Below, piece after piece: positions 10,605-20,009 of a DNA stretch of 64,000 bases. The position numbers and the translations under genes are program-made. The notes beneath the pieces were generated by a model that worked only from the letters and a program-made list of their open reading frames with translations, ran no database searches and was not told the DNA's origin. The stretch spans positions 65,042,620-65,106,619 of the forward strand of contig CM043956.1 in assembly GCA_014529385.2 (NCBI GenBank), written 5' to 3'. The number at the start of each line of letters is the position of its first letter. The stretch's first letter is position 1. The stretch is from Adiantum capillus-veneris. Its lineage: Eukaryota; Streptophyta; Polypodiopsida; Polypodiales; Pteridaceae.

Positions 10605-10830
10605 CGACCCAACTCGAGGTGCTTCTCCTGCTTGTCATGCTTGATGACTAAGGTTCTTGAGGTGCTTGATGATTGAGGTGCTTGAGATGCTTGAGGTGCT
10701 TAATTATTGAGATGCTTGAGGTGCTTGACATGCTTGAGATGCTAGGGTTGCACTTGAGGTGAGAACCCAGCCCAAGCTTAAAGTGCTTATGAGCCAAGCT
10801 TGTGGTGGGAACTGGGCCTATGCATGAGGG
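10605..10830 (+). repeat. Degenerate minisatellite in LTR of G (GCTTGAGGT units)
   Basis: Repeated TGCTTGAGGTGC / TGCTTGAGATGC units of roughly 11-18 bases, interspersed with GATTGAGG. Not seen in the two related LTRs, so it is local expansion in this copy. Confidence 0.7.
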
Positions 10831-11778
10831 GCTTGAGGTGTCAAAAAGTCAAATATTCAATCCCTACAAGGAGGGGGCGAGCCCTACATGAGGGGGGATG
10901 AGAGAGAACACCCACACACTCACACAAGGCATGCATGGTACAAAGAAATCAAAAGGGACACTTGTCAAGTTCCTCCTCATGTTGCCCTCATGGTGTGCCT
11001 GAAGCCTATTGGTTGGCCACCCAAGGGGTCCAATAATAATTTAGGAGATTCAATTAAATGATTTATCATTTATCTAGCCCTTTCTCTCAAAGGGGAAAGG
11101 GGGACACTTGTCTCAAGGCTACCCTTGCTGCTTGTAATGCCTCCTGCTTGTGATTGGCTAGGCCTGGAGGGGTCCAATGAGCTTCAAGCATGAGCTACAA
11201 GGGGGGGTCTCGACCCAAGCAAGCTAGGGGGTTGCTTAGGGGGTATACTCACCCACACACACTCACAAACACTCTCATTGTGTGCTATGCAAGTGCAAGA
11301 GCTCCCTCTCCTTCTCCAAGCAAGTAGAGGTTGAGGGCCTACACCAACACTCTTGGATATAGAGTGCAAATCCAACCAAGAGCCATGCTTTAATGCTTAA
11401 GCTTTCCATCTCATTCTTCTTCATTACTATGCCATTATGTATGCTAGCAACAAGAGTTATGATAACTGAGGAACTAATTCTTTCTCCTACGAAATGTTTC
11501 TTCCTTCTCTTCCCTACTCTCATTCCCTGCTAGCTCTCTCCACCTTCGAAGGTGTTTGAGGTCTTGGGACTGAGGCTTAGGATAGTTAAAGCTTTCTTCA
11601 AGTTTGGGATAGTTAAAGCTTGGGATAGTTAAAGCTTTCTTCAAGTTTATGTTATGTTGGTGATGCATGAAGATTTTCATATTCATTGCATCACCTAGGT
11701 CACAAGGAACACAAATATTGTATTGTAACAAGCCTCTCTTAATGGGAGAAATCATAATACAAATTCCTATTGGAGGGG

Positions 11779-11804
11779 GGACCGGCTTCACATAAATCCG
11801 GTCC
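11779..11804 (+). other. Conserved LTR hairpin, copy in G
   Basis: GGACCGG, 12-base loop, CCGGTCC: a perfect 7 bp stem. Equivalent stems occur at 41387-41412 and 44885-44910. Confidence 0.65.
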
Positions 11805-11860
11805 TCAACTATTGTCATGTTCTCTAAATTCTCTCTCTTGCAAAAGTATTGTTCATGCCA

Positions 11861-12279
11861 AGTTAACTAATTGCTATGATTATGTTGATATCTACAATTA
11901 TGTTGATATATTCAATTATGTTCACCCGCTATGCTCACAAAGTCATTTCTCAAAAGTACTGTCATTAATTTCCGTTACTCTCAAATTAAATAGGCCAATT
12001 TCATTACAATACCAATTTTTAGGTATGCAAATCCCATATCTTCATGAAAATCCATTGCTTAGGTTTGAGATAATCTGGAATACATATATCATTATATGGT
12101 ACCAGGCTAACCAAGGTATAATTGAGAAACAAAGAGTGTGTTTGTGTTTAGAAAACTTTCATAATTGAACCATTCAAGTAAACTACCTGACATAGAACCT
12201 TAAATAATGATATACTTCATTGTTGACAAAATGACAAATTGACACCAAACAATCATACATGTGCTAAATTCAACTTCAG
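11861..12279. other. Unclassified AT-rich sequence
   Basis: Contains short TATGTTGATAT-type repeats (11880-11920). No convincing coding region, LTR boundary or RNA gene. Confidence 0.5.
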
Positions 12280-12434
12280 AAGTGTAAAGAGTGATTTAAC
12301 TTTTAAATCATGTGTTGTAGTCTTTGGGGAAGGATAATTGCTTGTTCTAGCAACTCATGAGAGAGTCCAATTGTTACCTACCACCATCCATAACAAGCAG
12401 TAAGTTAGAATATTTAAAGTGAGAAGATAAGTGT
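12280..12434 (+). repeat. Left remnant of ~249 bp tandem repeat
   Basis: Matches 24840-24988 (CATGTGTTGTAGTCT, TTGTTCTAGCAACT, CCATAACAAGCA). It is the end of the repeat unit in which element B inserted. Confidence 0.8.
12430..12434. other. Target-site duplication of element B, left copy (AGTGT)
   Basis: AGTGT precedes the LTR start TGATAG. The right copy is 24739-24743 if the last LTR A is shared, or GTGT if it is not. Confidence 0.75.
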
Positions 12435-15088
12435 TGATAGCCGTTTTTTCGGCTCTTTGTAATTGCCACAGTGAGTTACCTCACCCTACCAAAATCACCC
12501 AAACACTGTGGCTATCCCTACCATTTCACTGTACATAGGCGTGCGTGAGTCACGAGACTTTTCCCATATCTTCTTAAAAAACCCTCAGCTAGCTAGTCAC
12601 TGGGCTAGGTGAGCCAAAAAAAAAAAAAAAAAAAAAAGTATATTATGGCCTCTTTGTGTGTAAATATTTCATTGTATATATGGCCTAAATATAGGGATTT
12701 TTTATAATTATTTTGGTATTTTATTTAAATATTTCTACTTAGGTGTGTGTTTTATTAAACCTATGTACACCTTTTTTCATCCTCTTACACCATAATTATA
12801 TTTTTTTCCAATATGTACATACTCTAACCTCATATTTTTCCTTTATACAAATCACTCCCACATTTTCACCCTCACCCTCGTGAAAACAAAAAATTGATTT
12901 CTACTCATTGGTTACTTTTATTATATTATTTACTTGCATACCTTTTCCTCTTTCATCCAAAATAATTCAAGGAGGGACCATATCATATGATTCCAATATC
13001 TTTCCATATCCATAACTCCTCCATATTTATTATTATTTTTACTCATTATTCTAACACCATGTGCTCATTGAGCTAAAGTCCATGAATAGTCCATACACTA
13101 CCCACCATGTATATATTTCTTATTTCACCAATAATCCTCCTCCATGCATGGGTCAAGGGCAACTTGAATGCTTTGTATTATAATATGACAAAGGAGGGGC
13201 TCACTCTTGGATGCATTGTACAAATTCAACAAAGGAGGGGGCCACTAAAAGACTTTTGCAGGCATAAAAAACAGGCTTTTTCGTGAGAATTTTGGCACCT
13301 ATCTCCACTCCGAATTTGGAGCGGTGGTCAAAAGAGAAAATGTAGCCCACGCTCTGAATAATCACCTCAAATTTTTTCATGATTTTTGGAGCTACCAGCG
13401 GTGAGCTATGATTTTTTGAGTGGACCCCAGTCTGCCCACTTTTCTCACAAGTAGCCCTTAGTTTTCTCTCACCCTTCCACACACCTACTCACTCTTACAC
13501 ATCCCTCCCTCTCCTTCCCTCACTCAAACTTGCAATTTCCATGGCTTCTCCCACCCTCTTCAGCATTACCCTTCTCTCTCATCCCTATAGTTCTTTTATG
13601 AACCTCTACATACATACACCCTCTCCATGTCTCTCTCTATTGCTTCTATGTTACAATTTCATTTACCTCTCCTAAAATATCTAAAATTCAGCATCTTAAC
13701 CATGATAACTTCTGCAAATTGAGGATTTTTCATCAACAAATTCTCTTTTCATCGTGGTGGTCAACCGTGGCGGCGGCGTAAAGAAGCGAAGAAGAAGAAG
13801 AAGACCAGCGGTCATTTTTTCCACAATCTACACAAGGGTGAGTTCAAGCTTCTTCAAAGCTTCACCATCTCAATGATTCTCTTTTAATTCACCCCTCTTC
13901 CTTCATCAAATCAACTCACTCTACCCATTGTAAATGTAACATTAACTTTCTAGTGATTACTAACGACTAACATACTAACACAAAATAGCATTGACCTAAC
14001 CATAAAAGACACCTCACCTCAAGACATGTATAGTAACTCTCTCTCTCTCTCTCTCTCTCCCCTTCCTTAAAACTTACTTTCACCTTATCTACCATCAATA
14101 ATTCTCTCTTTTGAGCCCACACCCATGACTCAAGCAGACAAAGAAGGCCCGCAATGTTTTGATATTCAAAAAAATCATAATCCTGATTTGTTTGCTTGTA
14201 AATTAGGATTTCCAATAATCTTAATGAGGGGTCTCCAACCTATAAATAGGCCCCTCTTCTTCTTGTAAAACAACCTCCAACATCTCACATAGCACCCCAA
14301 CACTCTATGCATGAGGAGAGACTTAGGTGTAGCAACCACTTGTGAGCTTCACTCTTGGTGTGAGAGAAGCTTTCAAGCTACACATTGCAAGTGAGAGAGC
14401 GTGAGTTTCACAAATCTCAAAACCACTATTGTATATGCTCCTTTATCATCAATAAATTGAGGTTTGGTGCATCAAATGCGTGATTCGACATTCAAATCTT
14501 CGTCCTTCCATTTGTGCAATACGGTTTGGTGAATTCAAGGTGACTTGTGTATTTTGAGTTTTTTATCAGTTGATCTTGATTTTAGAAAGTGTTTTAGTGT
14601 GTTTTTCATTGCCAGTTTTGTGTCCATTGTAAGAGAGTATTGTGGTGAGAGGTCTCCCACACCCTAAGACAGTGTGTGTGTGTTTTGGCAATGTTTAGCA
14701 ATCACTAAGCATTGAGTGAGTTTTATACAAGTTCTACGATAGCATCATAACGAACCATCTCCATTTGCAAGTCACAAATAAGGTATTACGCAAGATCCTT
14801 TTCTCTCTCTCTTCCCTTTGCTCTAGCTCTCTCTGGTCCAGTTTGTGTGTGTCTTGGTGTGAGGTTGTTTGTGTGTGTTGTGTGGTGCATCTTCTTGGTT
14901 GTGCCAAAATCTCTCTTGCGTCCTAGTTCGCATACCATAACTAGGTGGTGCCCCTATCTTGTTTGGGTTTGGCTGTGGGTTTGTTGTTGTGTTGTGCTTG
15001 TGGTTGCCCCAGCCCCAATTGAGCAGCACGGGAGCCTTGAGGGGTGTTTAGAGGTCGCCTCTCTTGTTGCCCGCCCCGGACCGCCTCA
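12435..15088 (+). repeat. 5' LTR of element B (2,654 bp)
   Basis: TGATAGCCG ... CGCCTCA. Contains a TATA box (14241-14248), a short (CT)n tract near 14036-14059 and a poly-A run near 12617. Near its end it carries a G/C-rich segment shared with the LTR end of element C. Confidence 0.95.
14241..14248 (+). promoter_or_regulatory. TATA box in 5' LTR of B
   Basis: CCTATAAATAGGCCCCTCTT. Conserved in A and in the 3' LTR; likely transcription start about 30 bases downstream. Confidence 0.6.
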
Positions 15089-15092
15089 ATTT

Positions 15093-15110
15093 TGGTGCCC
15101 CCACGGAGGA
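15093..15110 (+). promoter_or_regulatory. Primer-binding site of element B
   Basis: TGGTGCCCCCACGGAGGA, four bases after the LTR. Identical to A. It differs from the primer sites of every other element in this window. tRNA species not assigned. Confidence 0.8.
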
Positions 15111-15166
15111 ACAGGCTTGTGTATGTTTTGTGAAGACTCAACCTTTAGCATAATCAAGTAGCTTGC

Positions 15167-15379
15167 ATGAATCAGGAGAATTTGTATGATCCCTTCATTC
15201 CCATTGCAAGGCAAAAGGTACACATAATTGTTAGTACTAAGTTGCAATTTCAGCGAGTAATTCGTAGAATTTTAGGTCCTCTTAGGTTAGCCGAGATAAA
15301 CACTTCGGTAAATCCTTTTATTTTGCCTCTCATTAGGTACGATATTAGCTTAGACGTCTATATTTTTGTGTTATTTTAA
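15167..15379 (+). CDS. Leader ORF X1 of element B (70 aa)
   Basis: Starts with ATG 57 bases after the PBS. Intact 70 codons, nearly identical to X1 of A. Ordered features: acidic/polar N-terminus, IARQKVHIIVSTKLQFQR, hydrophobic RILGPLRLAEI, then NPFILPLIRYD and VYIFVLF at the end. Its 22-base spacing to X2 and their similarity show an old tandem duplication. It is the first ORF on the genomic RNA and so well placed for translation. Function unknown. Ogre elements also have an ORF upstream of gag, but I see no evidence of homology. Confidence 0.62.
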   Translation: MNQENLYDPFIPIARQKVHIIVSTKLQFQRVIRRILGPLRLAEINTSVNPFILPLIRYDISLDVYIFVLF

Positions 15380-15400
15380 GCATTAGGACATGCATAGGCC

Positions 15401-15619
15401 ATGGATAATGGCCCAGGAATAGAGGTTTTTCCCTTTCATTTTACTCCACACATTAGAATAAACGTTGCAATTAGTAGAAAGATCCATTTTCAACAACGAA
15501 TGGTGTTCATGTTTGGTGCCCAAAGAGCAGGAGACATTCTTGCATCACCAAACCCTGTCATTCTACCTCTCATCAACTACCACACTTCTTTTGATGTACA
15601 TGTGTTCATTTTATTTTAA
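15401..15619 (+). CDS. Leader ORF X2 of element B (72 aa)
   Basis: Intact ATG ORF. Paralogue of X1 (shared pattern: basic centre, FQQRMVFMFGAQRAG, NPVILPLINY, S-F-D-V, hydrophobic end) and orthologue of X2 in A and of the single X in C. Length is constant (70-72 aa) in all five copies. No known domain recognised. Confidence 0.62.
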   Translation: MDNGPGIEVFPFHFTPHIRINVAISRKIHFQQRMVFMFGAQRAGDILASPNPVILPLINYHTSFDVHVFILF

Positions 15620-15653
15620 AATGAAGTGCAGCCCGACAAAATAGTGTGTATGT

Positions 15654-16199
15654 TTGTTTTTTCTTTGTCCAAGTTGTTACAAGAAACAAAAAACGATCAT
15701 TTGTTCTAACTGGGAATGTGTGTGCAGTGAAAGTTCAATCCTTAGAGATCTAGCTCTATTACCAATTGAGTTGCAGGAGCAAGTAGTAAGGCGTCTCCCT
15801 CATAACAAGAGGGTGGTGAAGTTAAGACGGAAGGTCCTACGCGTGGATTCCATTTTCCTCTTGTTGTAGGGCACTAAGGAAGACCGCGCATTCATCCAAC
15901 TAGTGTGTGCCCTAAGATTGGTAAATAGAGTGAAATTTGGCGTTTGGCGAGTGCATTTCACCATTGAGGAAGACTCTTCAGGAAACTTGCGGCCAGAGTT
16001 CATGCTTCATAGACTCACATTTAGTGAATTTTTCCCTCATTTGCGTTTTATTAATAGTCTTCCTTTTGCTTTCAACAAAGGAGATAGGGAGCTATTCAGA
16101 GCTTGTCTTAATAAAGAGAGCATAGAGAAGATTGCAAATTTGTATAAATTCTCATCCTTCTCTACTTTCTATGACACTTTGTTCATAGAGACATTGTAA
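15654..16199 (+). pseudogene. Leader ORF Y1 of element B, one internal stop
   Basis: One frame, interrupted only by TAG at 15867-15869. N-terminal part LLPIELQEQVVRRLPHN resembles the start of an F-box (LPxxL...I..RLP). The downstream part has FIQLVCALRLVNRV, LTFSEFFPHLRF and FINSLPFAF, which align to Y2. The initiating ATG is unclear. A weak splice-acceptor-like GTGTGTGCAG lies just before the conserved region, so a spliced start is possible. Absent from element A. Confidence 0.55.
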
Positions 16200-16221
16200 A
16201 TCTCTTTATGCTTTTGAATGA

Positions 16222-16728
16222 TTTAACCATAATCCTAAGGAGTTTTTGTCCAGGAATTTTGTAGCACAAGTGGAGTCTTTAAATCTTGCAAACTTGATTG
16301 GACTTGATGAGGATGTTCTTTATGAAATTGTGAGAAGGTTGCCTCACTCCGACTGTGTGGAACTCGAAGGAAAGGAGCTCCTAGTCAATTGCTACTTTCT
16401 CACGGCCTTCGACGAGCATGAAGATCTAGTTTTTATACAAACCGCTTGTGCGTTGGGAATTGTAGAGCAACTGCAATTTATCACTTGGGACATGGTTGCT
16501 CTTTTGGATCCAGAAAATGAAGTTCTAGAGATTTTTGTTTATCGCCTTAGCTTTGAAGAATTTCAACCCTTCTTAGAGTTCATCAATAGTCTACCTTTTT
16601 GTTTTGATCAAACAAATCGAGACCTTATTGAAGCTTGGATAGCTGAAGAAGAAAACCTAGAGTGGTATTTTTCACTTCTTCATTTGCAGGCGAGTCGTTC
16701 TAAATCTCTATTGTATCCCTTATTGTAA
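16222..16728 (+). CDS. Leader ORF Y2 of element B (~160 aa, F-box-like start)
   Basis: Open from 16222 to a stop at 16726-16728, without an early ATG; TTTTTGTCCAG just upstream of the conserved part resembles a 3' splice site. LDEDVLYEIVRRLPHSD (about 20 residues in) fits an F-box core. Later blocks FIQTACALGIVEQLQF, LSFEEFQPFLEFINSLPF and IEAWIAEEE are shared with Y1 in order and spacing. F-box proteins recruit targets to SCF ubiquitin ligases; that role is an inference from a short match. Followed by gag 24 bases later. An uncharacterised helical domain is the alternative. Confidence 0.55.
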   Translation, partial: FNHNPKEFLSRNFVAQVESLNLANLIGLDEDVLYEIVRRLPHSDCVELEGKELLVNCYFLTAFDEHEDLVFIQTACALGIVEQLQFITWDMVALLDPENEVLEIFVYRLSFEEFQPFLEFINSLPFCFDQTNRDLIEAWIAEEENLEWYFSLLHLQASRSKSLLYPLL

Positions 16729-16752
16729 CTCGTGTTGTAATCTTTCATAATA

Positions 16753-18984
16753 ATGGAGAGCCAACGCCAAATGTCTGGATATCCTCTTTTCTTTGGAGAG
16801 CCTGGAGAGGATGCAGAATTATTTTTAGCAAATTTCAAGATGTCTTGCCGTATCAAGAGGATAGTAACCAATCAAGAACGTGTAGAAATGTTTGAGGTGG
16901 TCCTTAGGAAAGATGCTAGTACTTGGTTTGACTCTTTGCCTGAGGAAGTTAAGGGGAATTACACAGAAGTTTTGAATCGTTTTAAGAGATACTTCTTTGA
17001 TCCCCAAAACACTCAAAAACTATGGCAAGACATTGTTTCTCATAAGCAAAAAGACTTAGATGACTACTACTTGTACAAGCAAGAGTTTCTACGTCTTTGG
17101 GCTCTATGGATACGAAATGTTGCTAACCCTGGTGATGGTGCAGAATTTTTAAAGAAGGAGAGGTTCATAGCCGGACTCTTTCCTGACCTTAAGGTAAAAG
17201 TTGAGGCGGGTGCACCTACTACTTTTGATGCAGCGGAAACTAGGGCTGCTGAGAAGTATAGGAAACTCAAGTGCTTAAGGGGAGAGGTTCCAATAGAAGT
17301 TCTTAGACCCAAAGGTAAGTCACAAGCATCAACATCTAGGGAGCTTCCTGAGGTAACGGCTGAAGTGATTGAGAAGTTAAATGAATCTTTAAGCAGCCTC
17401 TCAATTCACCTTGCACAACCTGTAGGTCCAAAGGGACAAGCAAAGAAGTCAGAAAAGAGAGAGCCACGAACTAGGAGAGTCTTGCAATGTTGGAATTGCG
17501 GAGAGTCTGGACATAGGATGTATAATTGTCCTTGGCCCTGTGGAGAGCCAGGGAGACCTAACTTGAATTACCCATTGATGAATGCAGGAGAAGGAGCTGG
17601 TCAACAACCAAGGCTTCTACAAAGGCCAAATGGACCAAGACCACCTCCACAAGGGGTAGAAGGAGTTCCACCTTTTCTAGATCCAAATGTGCATGTGGTA
17701 GAGGTGACAAATTCAAATGAGGTTGACATGGAAGCCAATGGCATTAAGCGTGGCCGAGGAAAAGGTAAAGAGAAAGAGGGTGTCCCATCACAGAGTGACC
17801 ATGGACAAGGCAAGAAGGCAAAGGAGACCAAGGAAGCTAAGAGGACTCGACGTCGTATCAATCTCCAAGACTTCCCTCTTGGACATGGTATGGCTCCATA
17901 CAACCTGTTGGAAGACATGCGAGGTAAGGGTCCTGATATCTCATGGCCTCAGTTTCTTGCATTATGCCCACAAGTTAGGAGGGATTTAACAAAGGCAGTT
18001 AGCACTAGGAGAAAGGTAAAAGAGAGTTTTCGTGTTGTAAAAATTGCACATGCTGAAATGAACGAGGATATTACACCTGTGCTAGATTGTTACATAAAAG
18101 GAAGATTGGTTAGGAAAGGTCTAGTGGATGGGGGTGCACAAATTTGCATCATGACAGAAGGGCTCATGCAAAGACTAGGCATGCACATCCATGAGACACC
18201 TGAAATCAAAGTGAAAATGGCAAACAATAGCAAGGATAGGTGCGTAGGCATTTGTAAAAATGTTTTTGTGGAGGCCTTTGGCATTAAGAAGGCAGTGGAT
18301 TTCTATGTCATGTCTACCAAGGGAAATGGTTACCCATTTATCCTAGGAAGACCATGGCTAATAAAAATGCGAGCTTTGCAGGATTGGGAGAGTGGAAAGC
18401 TAATTTGCAGGAATGAAAATCACAAGAAGGTTGTCTTTGACATGAAGGAGCAACGCCAAGAGGAGCTCCATGAAGAATCATCTCGAAGTGAGACGGAAGA
18501 AGATTGGACTGAAAACACTTCAGAAGAAGAAAGTAGCGGCAGCATTACTGAAGAGGAGTCCTCCATTGAAGTCATGGGGGTAAGGTTTAAGCCAAACAAC
18601 CAGGAGACCTCTTCTCGAGGTTTGGAAGAGGTAGGTTCCCAAGAGAACCAAAAGGTGGAAGATGAAAGAATGTTAGAAGGTATGTTGTCTACAACACTTA
18701 CAAAGGATGAAAGAGAGGAGTTCAAATGTGTGCTAAGGAAATTTCCGAGGCTTTTTACTAAAGACTACACCAATGTGCGTGGAGTAGATGTTGTTCAACA
18801 CAAGATTGAGTTGAATCCAGAGGCCACACCTAAGGCTCAAAAGCTACGAAGGCTAGGAGTCATTAAGGAGCAGGCTCTACTCAAGGAGGTAAGAAAGCTT
18901 CTAGCAGCAGGTTTCATTTATCCAGTGGAGAATTCAGAGTGGGTCTCTCCCGTTGTTGTCACTCCTAAGAAAAACGGAAAGTGA
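16753..18984 (+). CDS. Gag-protease of element B
   Basis: 743 codons. MSGYPLFFGEPGEDAEL marks the start shared with A (an upstream in-frame ATG at 16753 adds six residues). Then the capsid core (ASTWFDSLPEEVKGNY), zinc knuckle CWNCGESGHRMYNC, a basic nuclear-signal-like linker (KRTRRRINLQDF), the protease with VDGGAQICIMTEGL and ILGRPWL, an acidic Glu/Ser region, and the beginning of RT to TPKKNGK. It ends at a frameshift: the copy has one base fewer than A just after AACGGAAAGTG. Confidence 0.9.
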   Translation: MESQRQMSGYPLFFGEPGEDAELFLANFKMSCRIKRIVTNQERVEMFEVVLRKDASTWFDSLPEEVKGNYTEVLNRFKRYFFDPQNTQKLWQDIVSHKQKDLDDYYLYKQEFLRLWALWIRNVANPGDGAEFLKKERFIAGLFPDLKVKVEAGAPTTFDAAETRAAEKYRKLKCLRGEVPIEVLRPKGKSQASTSRELPEVTAEVIEKLNESLSSLSIHLAQPVGPKGQAKKSEKREPRTRRVLQCWNCGESGHRMYNCPWPCGEPGRPNLNYPLMNAGEGAGQQPRLLQRPNGPRPPPQGVEGVPPFLDPNVHVVEVTNSNEVDMEANGIKRGRGKGKEKEGVPSQSDHGQGKKAKETKEAKRTRRRINLQDFPLGHGMAPYNLLEDMRGKGPDISWPQFLALCPQVRRDLTKAVSTRRKVKESFRVVKIAHAEMNEDITPVLDCYIKGRLVRKGLVDGGAQICIMTEGLMQRLGMHIHETPEIKVKMANNSKDRCVGICKNVFVEAFGIKKAVDFYVMSTKGNGYPFILGRPWLIKMRALQDWESGKLICRNENHKKVVFDMKEQRQEELHEESSRSETEEDWTENTSEEESSGSITEEESSIEVMGVRFKPNNQETSSRGLEEVGSQENQKVEDERMLEGMLSTTLTKDEREEFKCVLRKFPRLFTKDYTNVRGVDVVQHKIELNPEATPKAQKLRRLGVIKEQALLKEVRKLLAAGFIYPVENSEWVSPVVVTPKKNGK

Positions 18985-19703
18985 AGGTGTGTGTGGATTA
19001 CCGTCCACTCAATGAGGCAACAAAAAGAGATCACTTTCCCCTCCCATTTCAGGATGAGATACTAAATGAGGTAGCTGGTCATGAGAAGTACACTGTGTGT
19101 GATGGCTACTCAGGCTACTTTCAAATAGGTATCGCATTGGAAGATCAATTGAAAACAACCTTTATCACTCCTTGGGGTTGTTATGCTTTTAGAGTCATGC
19201 CATTTGGTCTGACAAATGCTCCTGCAACATTCCAATGTTTCATGAACATGGTGTTTCAAGCATTCTTTGGAAAGTCAATTAGGGTGTTCATTGACGATTT
19301 CTGCATTTATAGCTCAAAATCATTGCATCTACAAAGGGTAGAAGAAGGTTTAAAGAAGCTCTACGACATGGGAGGTCAACTCAACCCCGACAAGTGCCAC
19401 ATAGGTGAGGATGAAGTGATCTTGCTCGGTCACAAGCTTTCCTATAAAGGCATTGAGGTGGATCCTTCAAAGGCAAAGGCTCTTATTGAGCTCCCATCAC
19501 CGAAGAGTCTTAAGGAGGTCATCTCTTTCATTCAGAAGGTGAAGTATATGTCACGCTTCATTCACTTAGCCTCGGAGTTGCTTCATCCTTTGCAAAAGTT
19601 GACACAACAAGTAGAATTTGCATGGTCTGATGAGCTTGAAGAGTATTTTTGTAACATTAAAGTCATTTTGTCAGAGCTACCAACACTCATGCCTCCTTGT
19701 TAG
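18981..19703 (+). pseudogene. Reverse transcriptase of element B
   Basis: Contains VCVDYRPLNEATKRDHFPLP, GYSGYFQIGIALEDQ, MPFGLTNAPATFQCF, catalytic VFIDDFCIYS and the connection to RNase H. The start is cut from gag-protease by the frameshift near 18978. It ends in TAG at 19701-19703, where A has TGG. Confidence 0.88.
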
Positions 19704-20009
19704 GAGTACACATTCTTTGTTAGCTCTAGTGTTGGAAGGGAAACAATTGGTGCCGTGTTGCTACAACAAGATCCCCACAGTACAAGGATGCGACCCATCT
19801 ACTTTGCTAGTAGGGTCATGAATGCTTTGGAGAGAGACTACACAGAAGCAGAACTCGTGATGCTTTCTCTCATGTTTGCGGTGAGAAAGTTTAGATCCTA
19901 CTTGCTCCCAAAACCTTTTGTTATCCTCACTGCAGAAAATTTGTTCCCTTGGGTGTCATCTCAAATGAATCTTAGTACTAGGATCTCAAAGTGGATTATG
20001 GAGTTATAA
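19704..20009 (+). pseudogene. Ty3-type RNase H of element B
   Basis: FVSSSVGRETIGAVLLQQDP, YFASRVMNALERDYTEAEL and KPFVILTAENLF. Bounded by TAG (19701-19703) and TAA (20007-20009). The TAA is shared with element A. Confidence 0.82.

Larger units (their letters stand above)
6977..11860 (+). mobile_element. Element G: chromovirus (Ty3/gypsy with chromodomain), 3' half
   Basis: Plus-strand order: end of protease/RT start, RT, RNase H, integrase, chromodomain, 359 bp of 3' untranslated sequence, PPT, 3' LTR. The 5' half was displaced by insertion of element A at 6977 and lies outside the window. Several stops and frame changes make it a relic. Its LTR is related to those of F (41190-42835) and of the solo LTR (43227-45110), so all three belong to one family. 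Confidence 0.85.
10306..11860 (+). repeat. 3' LTR of chromovirus G (3' boundary uncertain)
   Basis: Begins TGTCATAAAATCTAATATC, matching the start of the LTRs at 42835 (minus) and 43227 (plus). Near its end it shares the hairpin, the poly-G/C block and GTATTGTTCATGC with both. After about 11860 the sequence no longer aligns by eye, so the LTR end is lost or replaced. Confidence 0.75.

Noticed and set aside
14847-15161. 104-codon Cys/Val-rich ORF at the end of the 5' LTR of B (also 24498-24779 and 4249-4536 minus)
   Set aside because: Low-complexity reading of a GT-rich LTR segment; it runs through the PBS and its start is not conserved in C.
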